Positions 54,081-61,004 of a stretch of DNA of 64,000 nt are shown piece after piece. Source of the stretch: Bacteroidales bacterium. Its GTDB lineage: Bacteria > Bacteroidota > Bacteroidia > Bacteroidales > P3. The stretch is taken from positions 1 to 64,000 of the forward strand of contig JAIKVZ010000009.1 of assembly GCA_024685285.1 (NCBI GenBank). Reading direction: 5' to 3'. Each line of letters begins with the position of its first letter. Within the stretch, counting starts at the first letter, position 1. Position numbers and translations under genes: made by a program. A model generated the notes under the pieces. That model saw only the letters and a program-made list of their open reading frames with translations. It had not been told where the DNA came from and did not search any database.

Positions 54081-55373
54081 ATGACTATGACGATGAAGGA
54101 TGTAAAGATTGCCGTTATCGGGCTTGGATATGTTGGGCTGCCGCTTGCCCGCCTGTTTTCTACGAAGTTTGAGACCATTGGTTTCGACATCAACACTAAG
54201 CGCGTCGACGCACTCATGGCCGGCCACGACGACACCCTTGAGGTGGGCGACGACCTGCTCAGGGACGCCATCGAGAACCACGGCTTCAGGTGCACATCGG
54301 ATATTGAAGAGATACGCAACTGCAATTTCTATGTTGTTGCCGTTCCCACTCCGGTCGACGAGAACAACCGCCCCGACATCAGGCCCTTGCGCGGCGCCAG
54401 CGAGACCGTGGGCAAGGTTATAGGCAAAGGCGACGTGGTGGTGTACGAAAGCACCGTGTATCCCGGCGTTACCGAGGAGGAGTGCCTGCCCGTTGTGGAG
54501 CGCGTGTCGGGCCTACGATTCAACATCGACTTCTACGCCGGCTACAGCCCCGAGCGTATCAACCCGGGCGACAAGACACACACAGTCGAGAAAATCAAGA
54601 AGGTAACCTCCGGTTCCACGCCCGAAATAGCCGACTTTGTTGACGAGGTGTACAACAGCGTGCTGGTGAACGGGACCCACAAGGCCCCTACCATCAAGGT
54701 GGCAGAGGCCTCGAAGATTATCGAGAACAGCCAGCGCGACGTGAACATTGCCTTCATGAACGAACTGGCCAAGATATTCAACGCCATGGATATCGACACC
54801 CACGACGTTATAGAGGCAGCCAGCAGCAAATGGAACTTCATCAAGCTCAGTCCCGGACTGGTGGGCGGCCACTGCATTAGCGTCGACCCCTACTACCTTA
54901 TACAGAAGGCCCAGGTGTATGGCGTGCTGCCGCGCGTGATGAGCAATGCCCGCCGCCTGAACGACGGCATGGGGGCCTATGTGGCCAACCAGACTATCAG
55001 GTGCATGAACAAGAAGGGCGTGATGGTGAAGGATGCCAAGATACTCATACTGGGCATCACCTTCAAAGAGAACTGCCCCGACATACGCAACACCAAGGTT
55101 GTGGACATATACCACACACTGGCCGAATACACCGCCAACATCACCGTCTGCGACCCCTGGGCCAACCCCGAAGCTGTAAAAAGAGAATACGGCATAGAGA
55201 TAGTGCCTGAACTGGCGGCACTCAACGCCCAACGCCCCTTCGACGCCTGCATACTTGCCGTGGCCCATAATGAGTTTACGGGCTTGGACGTGCGACAGCT
55301 TATGAAAGAGAACGGCGTGGTGTACGACGTCAAGGGTGTACTGGACCGCGGCACCGTCGACGGCCGGCTGTAG
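54081..55373 (+). CDS. tviB: UDP-N-acetylhexosamine 6-dehydrogenase (TviB/WbpO/VipA type)
   Basis: Oxidises a UDP-HexNAc to the corresponding uronate for capsule or O-antigen synthesis. The 430-aa protein has the NAD loop IAVIGLGYVGLPLARLF near the N-terminus, VAVPTPVDENNRPD, the STVYPGVTEEECLPVVE region, the catalytic Cys in GGHCISVDPYYL and the C-terminal ILGITFKENCPDIRNTKVVDIYHTL. GGHCISVDPYY with AEASKIIEN is typical of the TviB/WbpO branch. UDP-GlcNAc and UDP-GalNAc are equally possible substrates. Three ATG codons (54081, 54087, 54093) are possible starts. No other polysaccharide gene follows directly, so the cluster is incomplete here. Confidence 0.9.
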   Translation: MTMTMKDVKIAVIGLGYVGLPLARLFSTKFETIGFDINTKRVDALMAGHDDTLEVGDDLLRDAIENHGFRCTSDIEEIRNCNFYVVAVPTPVDENNRPDIRPLRGASETVGKVIGKGDVVVYESTVYPGVTEEECLPVVERVSGLRFNIDFYAGYSPERINPGDKTHTVEKIKKVTSGSTPEIADFVDEVYNSVLVNGTHKAPTIKVAEASKIIENSQRDVNIAFMNELAKIFNAMDIDTHDVIEAASSKWNFIKLSPGLVGGHCISVDPYYLIQKAQVYGVLPRVMSNARRLNDGMGAYVANQTIRCMNKKGVMVKDAKILILGITFKENCPDIRNTKVVDIYHTLAEYTANITVCDPWANPEAVKREYGIEIVPELAALNAQRPFDACILAVAHNEFTGLDVRQLMKENGVVYDVKGVLDRGTVDGRL

Positions 55374-55455
55374 CCTTGGTGGGTGAAAGATATTAGAGTT
55401 GGTTTTCTGTTTATTCCAGGCAAATCGCTACCGAGTGTTGCCAAAATGTCAACTT

Positions 55456-55586
55456 GCTGAATTTCAGCGTATTATAATTTTGCACACAACGCAGTGATTA
55501 TCAAGCCGTTGCATGGGTTAGGTTCGGGTTAAGGTCGGGTTGAGGTCGGGTCAACATCGGACACGCGCCAAAAGTTGCCGATGATT
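55456..55586 (+). repeat. Composite intergenic repeat, copy F
   Basis: Palindrome GCTGAATTTCAGC (55456-55468), AT-rich spacer, GTGATTATCAAG, then TTGCATGG and the invariant 25-nt core at 55516-55540, TGAGGTCGGGTC, then CAACATCGG and a tail GCCGATG. The unit after the core is less like the others. Between the convergent dehydrogenase and the gene at 55660; the rest of this gap shows nothing else. Confidence 0.85.
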
Positions 55587-55659
55587 GTGCGGTTGCGGGG
55601 CGACCTATGTATATCAAAAGGCAGGTAATCAAACAGTTGCTGGCGGTGTTGGCATCACA

Positions 55660-56271
55660 CTATTCGGCGTCGCGCTTGCGTTTGAACCACTCCACGAACT
55701 CGGGCAGGTCGTCGAGCGGGCGGAAGCCTTCCTTGAACGGCTCGTCGGGCACTGGGCATGTCTCGAGGTAGCCCACCAGCGTTGCGCAGTCGAACTCGCC
55801 CATTATGGCCTCGAGGGTTACGTATGTGCCCACCAGCAAGTCGTCATCGTCGGCCACATGGTTTGGCAACGCCACCCGCAGTCCGAGGATGTCGGGTTCG
55901 GCCTCGTTTTCGAGTTGCATGAAGTGCATCTTGGAGCTGTCGAAACTGTACTTGTCGAACCTTACCTTGACGGGTGTGCCGCAGGGTTGTTTGAAGGCCA
56001 CAAACTCCCACCAGTCGAGGTCGGGGGCGCTGTCGACAAGCTCGACCACATAGAGGAAGAGGTCGGTGTCGCCCTCGGCGGTGAATGTGAGGGTGCGGCC
56101 GTTGGCTGTGGGTGCTCCGAGATCGAATGTAATGCCGTCGCGGTAGGCCGTGAGTTGCTGCTGCAGGTTTTCAAGCAGCGCGGTGCGCTCTGTGTCGTCG
56201 AAGTCGCCAAGGGTTATCAGTTGCTCGTTGTGGTCGGTGAACCACTGCCAGAATTTTTCGGTAGGTTGCAT
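55660..56271 (-). CDS. Protein of unknown function, 203 aa
   Basis: No family recognised. No signal peptide or membrane segment, so cytoplasmic. The N-terminus MQPTEKFWQWFTDHNEQLITLGDFDDTERTALLE is helical, then mixed strands (TLTFTAEGDTDLFLYVVELVDSAP), with acidic Trp-rich DLDWWEFVAFKQPCGTP, and a C-terminal basic tail EWFKRKRDAE. The acidic, Trp-rich segments resemble small stress-related proteins, but I can claim no function. It starts 17 bases after the polymerase gene upstream, so both are probably one transcript. Confidence 0.75.
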   Translation of the reverse strand: MQPTEKFWQWFTDHNEQLITLGDFDDTERTALLENLQQQLTAYRDGITFDLGAPTANGRTLTFTAEGDTDLFLYVVELVDSAPDLDWWEFVAFKQPCGTPVKVRFDKYSFDSSKMHFMQLENEAEPDILGLRVALPNHVADDDDLLVGTYVTLEAIMGEFDCATLVGYLETCPVPDEPFKEGFRPLDDLPEFVEWFKRKRDAE

Positions 56272-56288
56272 TGGTATGTGTTTGTGTA

Positions 56289-57476
56289 TTAAAGGTTTCC
56301 AAAGGTTACGGTTTCGTCGCCGAAACGGCTGTTGATAATGTCGGTCACAGCCATCAGGCGCCGGCGGCGCTCGTCGGCCTCGGCGTTGAAGAGGTCAAGT
56401 TGGCAGCTTTTGTCGTCGACTATACCCGAGAGTACAACTCCAGCACGCTTGTACTGATAGCCCGGGCGGAACATGGAGTTGAGCAGCCCCACGGCGGCGG
56501 TAGCGATTGCGGGTGTGTCGGCGGTAGGCTTGTCGAACTTGGCCACTGCGTCGTTGCGATACTGCGGCAAGTCGTCGCGGTAGCGGTTGGTGTTGAGGAA
56601 CACCGTCACTGTGCGGCAGAGGCTGTTTTGGCGGCGCAACTGCTCGGCGCAGCGCGAGGCAAAACGGGCCACCTCGTCGGAGAGTTCGTCGCGGCTGGTT
56701 ATCATTGTGGCGAAGGTGTGGCTCTGCATTATTGATTTGCGGCGGTCGTGGCTCTCAAGCTGCGTGGCCTCGATGCCTTGCAGCTCCAAATAGGTATGCA
56801 GTCCGGCTGTGGTGAGCAGCTGTTCGACCTGCCGTTGCGGGAGGTGGACAAAATCGAGGGCTGACACCACCCCGAGAGCCGACAGCTTGCGGAAGGCCTG
56901 ACGTCCCACACCCCACACCTCCTGGAGTGGGAGTTGGGCCAATGCCTGCTCGCGTTTTTCGGGAGGCAGGACACAAATGCCGTCGAAAGCCTTGTAGTGC
57001 TTGGCAAACCATGTGGCCGATTTTGCCAAAGTGTTGGTTTGAGAGCATCCGCAGCCCACCGTTATGCCGCTGGTGGTGGTGATGAGGTTGCGCACCTTGG
57101 CAATGTAGCGGCGCAGCTCGGCGGGGTCGTCGAGCGGCAGGGTGCCGAAAAACTCGTCGACAGAATACTGCACAAAATCCTGCACTATGCCCTGGGCAAC
57201 GACTTCGCTCATAATTTTGTGCGAAATGCGGCGGTATTTCTTATGGTCGGCCGGGCAGATAATAACGTTCTCGCGTCGCAATAGGTCGCGCACCTTGAAC
57301 AAGGGTATGCCGCGTTTGAGCCCGATGGCTTTGGCCTCAGGCGTAAGGGCTAAAATCACTCCCCCACCCTGCTCGTTATCGTTGGCTACAACAAGAGGTT
57401 TGCCCGCCGTGCCCGGACGGGTGGCAACCTCGCATGAAGCGAAGTAGGAATTGCAGTCGATGTGCAGCCTGTACAT
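56289..57476 (-). CDS. umuC: Y-family DNA polymerase, UmuC-like
   Basis: A translesion polymerase of 395 aa. The catalytic acids are in LHIDCNSYFASCE (Asp5 after the start) and in YSVDEFF (Asp and Glu of the second metal motif). GGGVILALTPEAKAIGLKRG is the finger region, ITVGCGCSQTNTLAK and EVWGVGRQAF (helix-hairpin-helix) follow, and the little-finger domain runs to the end. ATG 57476 is used; the open frame continues to 57533 without family support. UmuC normally works with UmuD, but no umuD gene is adjacent. No LexA-like box was noticed upstream. Confidence 0.91.
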   Translation of the reverse strand: MYRLHIDCNSYFASCEVATRPGTAGKPLVVANDNEQGGGVILALTPEAKAIGLKRGIPLFKVRDLLRRENVIICPADHKKYRRISHKIMSEVVAQGIVQDFVQYSVDEFFGTLPLDDPAELRRYIAKVRNLITTTSGITVGCGCSQTNTLAKSATWFAKHYKAFDGICVLPPEKREQALAQLPLQEVWGVGRQAFRKLSALGVVSALDFVHLPQRQVEQLLTTAGLHTYLELQGIEATQLESHDRRKSIMQSHTFATMITSRDELSDEVARFASRCAEQLRRQNSLCRTVTVFLNTNRYRDDLPQYRNDAVAKFDKPTADTPAIATAAVGLLNSMFRPGYQYKRAGVVLSGIVDDKSCQLDLFNAEADERRRRLMAVTDIINSRFGDETVTFGNL

Positions 57477-57572
57477 GGTTTTAGCATAACGCCAACAAGT
57501 CGATTTTATTGTGTCGACACCATCCAAAAACAAAAAAATCGCCTCAAGAGGCTATAATAGAGAAAAAATGAG

Positions 57573-57580
57573 TATATTTG
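57573..57580 (+). promoter_or_regulatory. -7 promoter box of ileS
   Basis: TATATTTG, a full match, 68 bases before the ATG. Two 11-base direct repeats GGCTATAATAG (57550-57560 and 57587-57597) flank the box, and a hairpin GCCTCAAGAGGC lies at 57541-57552. No T-box or other leader riboswitch is apparent. Confidence 0.6.
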
Positions 57581-57648
57581 TAGTTTGGCTATAATAGTGC
57601 CAACACGATTTAGTTGTCTCATTATCAGAAGAATAACACTATATATAA

Positions 57649-60600
57649 ATGAAATACAAAGAATATAAGCAGCTTAATTTGACCCAAATTGGCGACGAAG
57701 TGCGCCGTTACTGGGAGGAGAACGAGACTTTTGAACAGGGTCAGCGCCTGAGCGAGGGGCACCCATCGTATGTATTCTATGACGGACCTCCGTCGGCCAA
57801 CGGCAAACCGGGCATCCACCACGTCATGGCCCGCACAATCAAAGACGTATTCTGCCGCTACAAGGCTCAACAAGGGTTCCATGTAGAGCGCAAAGCCGGA
57901 TGGGACACCCACGGTCTGCCGGTGGAACTCGGCGTAGAGAAAAACTTAGGCATAACCAAAGAAGATATTGGCAAGAAAATAAGTGTCGACGAATACAACC
58001 ATGCCTGCCGTACCGAGGTGCTGAAATACAAAGACCTATGGGACGAGCTCACCAAACAGATGGGCTACTGGATTGACCTCAAGCACCCTTACATCACTTT
58101 CGACAATGACTATATAGAGACACTCTGGTTCCTGCTCAAGAAACTGTATGACAAAGGCCTGCTATACAAAGGTTACACCATACAGCCCTACTCGCCTGCC
58201 GCCGGAACCGGTCTATCGAGTCACGAACTGAATATGCCGGGTTGCTATCGCGATGTTAAAGACACCACCTGCGTGGCAATGTTCAAGATTGATAATTCGG
58301 ACCTGAAAATCGATAAGGTTTTTGGTTACAGATCTCAATGCCCGACATACGCCATAGCATGGACCACCACACCATGGACACTACCATCGAACACCGCCCT
58401 GTGCGTCGGCCCAACAATAGACTACGTTCTTATTGAGGCCACCCACCCCTACACCGAGCAACCTTGCAACATCATCATGGCCAAAGCCCTGATAGGCTCT
58501 ATGTTCAAAGAGGAGCCCAAGGTTTTTGGGGAATGCAAAGGCCGCGACTTGGAGGGTATACGCTATGACCAGCTCATTCCTTGGGTGAAGCCCACTGGCA
58601 ACGACGCGTTCAAAATTATATTGGGCGATTATGTCACCACCGAAGACGGCACCGGCATAGTCCACATAGCGCCTACTTTCGGTGCCGACGATGCCCGAGT
58701 GGCAAAGAAAGCAGGCATTGGCGAACTGTTACTCTTTGACCGCGATGGCAAACAAATGCCTATGGTAGACAAAAAAGGCCGCTTTGCCCCCATTGAGGAC
58801 CTTGACCCCGAGTGGGTTGATAAAAACGTAGACACTGCTACTTATAGCCAGTATGCCGGCAAATATGTCAAAAACGCTTACGACTCAACAAAAACCGATA
58901 AGGACATGAGTCTTGACGTGGAGATAGTGATAATGCTCAAAGGAGAGGGCAAACTCTTCAAGAGCGAGAAACACACCCACAGCTATCCACATTGTTGGCG
59001 TACAGACAAGCCTGTACTATACTATCCGCTCGACAGCTGGTTTATTCGCACCACTGCCCTCAAAGAGCGCATGATAGAGCTCAACCGCACCATAAACTGG
59101 AAACCCGAAGCCACAGGTACCGGCCGTTTCGGCAATTGGCTTGAAAACATTGTTGACTGGAACCTCTCACGTTCTCGCTACTGGGGCACTCCGCTGCCAA
59201 TCTGGCGTACGGAGGATGGCAAGGAAGAAATATGCATTGGCAGCGTAGCCGAACTGCGCAAGGAGATTGACAAAGCCGTTGCCGCAGGACTGATGACCAC
59301 GAATCCTTATGCTTCAGACGATTACACCAAGTTTGATTTGCACAGGCCATATATCGACGACGTGGTTCTTGTTAGCCCCACCGGTCGCCCAATGCGTCGT
59401 GAACCGGATTTGATAGATGTGTGGTTTGACAGCGGAGCTATGCCCTATGCACAAATCCACTATATGGGTGGCGAGTTACGCCCCGACCAGTTCCCAGCCG
59501 ACTTCATCGCCGAAGGTGTTGACCAAACTCGCGGCTGGTTCTACACACTGCACGCCATATCCACTATGTGCTTTGACTCGGTTGCATTCCGCAATGTCAT
59601 ATCCAACGGCTTAGTGCTTGACAAAAACGGCAACAAGATGAGCAAACGTCTCGGCAATGCCGTTGACCCGTTTGAGACACTTAGCAAATATGGTCCCGAC
59701 GCCACACGTTGGTATATGATTACTAATAGCCAGCCCTGGGACAACCTTAAATTCGATGTTGAGGGCGTTGACGAGGTTCGCCGCAAACTATTCGGCACTC
59801 TATACAACACATACTCATTCTTTGCCCTCTACGCAAATATTGACGGCTTTGACTACAGCCAGCCTGACATTGCCATCAGTGAACGCCCCGAGATTGACCG
59901 CTGGATACTTAGCGAACTCAACACCCTGATCAAAACTGTAGGCGAAGCTATGGATGACTACGAGCCGACACGTGCCGGCAGAGCCATCGGCACATTTGTC
60001 GACGCATACCTCAGCAACTGGTATGTACGACTCTGTCGCCGCCGTTTCTGGAAAGGTGAAATGACGCAAGACAAAATCTCGGCATACCAGACCCTCTATA
60101 CCTGTTTGGAAATTCTATGCCGCTTGATGGCACCTATAGCACCGTTCTTCAGCGAGCGGGTATTCACCGACCTAAACAACGTTACCCACAAGCACAATGT
60201 CGCCAGTGTACACCACTTGAATTTCCCAGAGGTAGACGAAACCGCTATCGACAAGGCTCTTGAAGAACGTATGCAGTTGGCACAAAAGATATGCTCTATG
60301 GTACTCGGTCTACGCAAAAAGAGTAACTTGCGCGTAAGGCAGCCGCTGAGCCGTATTGTCATACCCGTGCACAACGAGGCCATGCGCAACCAGATCAGCA
60401 ACGTGTCACACTTGATTTGCTCTGAACTGAATATCAAGCAGATTGAGTTTATTGGCGCCGACAATAACTTATTGGTCAAGAAAATCAAGCCTAACTTCAA
60501 AACCCTCGGTCCCCGCTATGGCAAGGTTATGAAAGCCCTCGGCAATGCAATAATGGCCTTCAGTCAGGATCAAATCAACACCCTCGAGACCGACGGCCAT

Positions 60601-60993
60601 TGCATTGTACCCGTAGAAGGACAAGAGTGTGAGGTGCTGCTGACCGATGTCGAGATTGCCACCCAAGACATCCCAGGGTGGGTGGTGGCCAACGACGGGT
60701 CACTGACAGTAGCCCTCGACATAACCCTCACACCAGAACTTATTGACGAGGGCATAGCACGTGAATTAGTGAACCGAATCCAAAACATACGCAAAGAGCA
60801 GTTCGATGTAACCGACCGCATAACCATCGAACTTCAAAGCGGCGAATGGGACACCGCCGTACAGCGCCATCTCGACTATATATGCACCGAGACTCTCTGC
60901 ACCAAACTCACCATAGTGCCGCAGCCGGACGATGCTATACAGATAGAGATTATTGATGGTAAGATGGCCGGAATAAAAATTTGCAAATCCTAA
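57649..60993 (+). CDS. ileS: Isoleucyl-tRNA synthetase
   Basis: Charges tRNA-Ile. The 1114-aa class I enzyme has the HIGH motif as GPPSANGKPGIHHVMART (about residues 45-60), WDTHGLPVELGVEK, the editing domain with YAIAWTTTPWTLPSNTALCV and the KMSKR loop GNKMSKRLGNAVDPF at about 663. The anticodon domain WYVRLCRRRFWKGE and a long C-terminal part complete it. The length and the SANGKPGIHH form fit the long, eukaryote-like/IleRS2-type synthetases found in many Bacteroidota; these are often less sensitive to mupirocin. The assignment to subtype is an inference. It ends 11 bases before the C10 protease gene. Confidence 0.95.
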   Translation: MKYKEYKQLNLTQIGDEVRRYWEENETFEQGQRLSEGHPSYVFYDGPPSANGKPGIHHVMARTIKDVFCRYKAQQGFHVERKAGWDTHGLPVELGVEKNLGITKEDIGKKISVDEYNHACRTEVLKYKDLWDELTKQMGYWIDLKHPYITFDNDYIETLWFLLKKLYDKGLLYKGYTIQPYSPAAGTGLSSHELNMPGCYRDVKDTTCVAMFKIDNSDLKIDKVFGYRSQCPTYAIAWTTTPWTLPSNTALCVGPTIDYVLIEATHPYTEQPCNIIMAKALIGSMFKEEPKVFGECKGRDLEGIRYDQLIPWVKPTGNDAFKIILGDYVTTEDGTGIVHIAPTFGADDARVAKKAGIGELLLFDRDGKQMPMVDKKGRFAPIEDLDPEWVDKNVDTATYSQYAGKYVKNAYDSTKTDKDMSLDVEIVIMLKGEGKLFKSEKHTHSYPHCWRTDKPVLYYPLDSWFIRTTALKERMIELNRTINWKPEATGTGRFGNWLENIVDWNLSRSRYWGTPLPIWRTEDGKEEICIGSVAELRKEIDKAVAAGLMTTNPYASDDYTKFDLHRPYIDDVVLVSPTGRPMRREPDLIDVWFDSGAMPYAQIHYMGGELRPDQFPADFIAEGVDQTRGWFYTLHAISTMCFDSVAFRNVISNGLVLDKNGNKMSKRLGNAVDPFETLSKYGPDATRWYMITNSQPWDNLKFDVEGVDEVRRKLFGTLYNTYSFFALYANIDGFDYSQPDIAISERPEIDRWILSELNTLIKTVGEAMDDYEPTRAGRAIGTFVDAYLSNWYVRLCRRRFWKGEMTQDKISAYQTLYTCLEILCRLMAPIAPFFSERVFTDLNNVTHKHNVASVHHLNFPEVDETAIDKALEERMQLAQKICSMVLGLRKKSNLRVRQPLSRIVIPVHNEAMRNQISNVSHLICSELNIKQIEFIGADNNLLVKKIKPNFKTLGPRYGKVMKALGNAIMAFSQDQINTLETDGHCIVPVEGQECEVLLTDVEIATQDIPGWVVANDGSLTVALDITLTPELIDEGIARELVNRIQNIRKEQFDVTDRITIELQSGEWDTAVQRHLDYICTETLCTKLTIVPQPDDAIQIEIIDGKMAGIKICKS

Positions 60994-61004
60994 AACATAC
61001 CATT

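Noticed and set aside
57598-57648. T-box or other riboswitch before ileS
   Set aside because: The leader is too short and lacks a specifier stem or a terminator/antiterminator pair.
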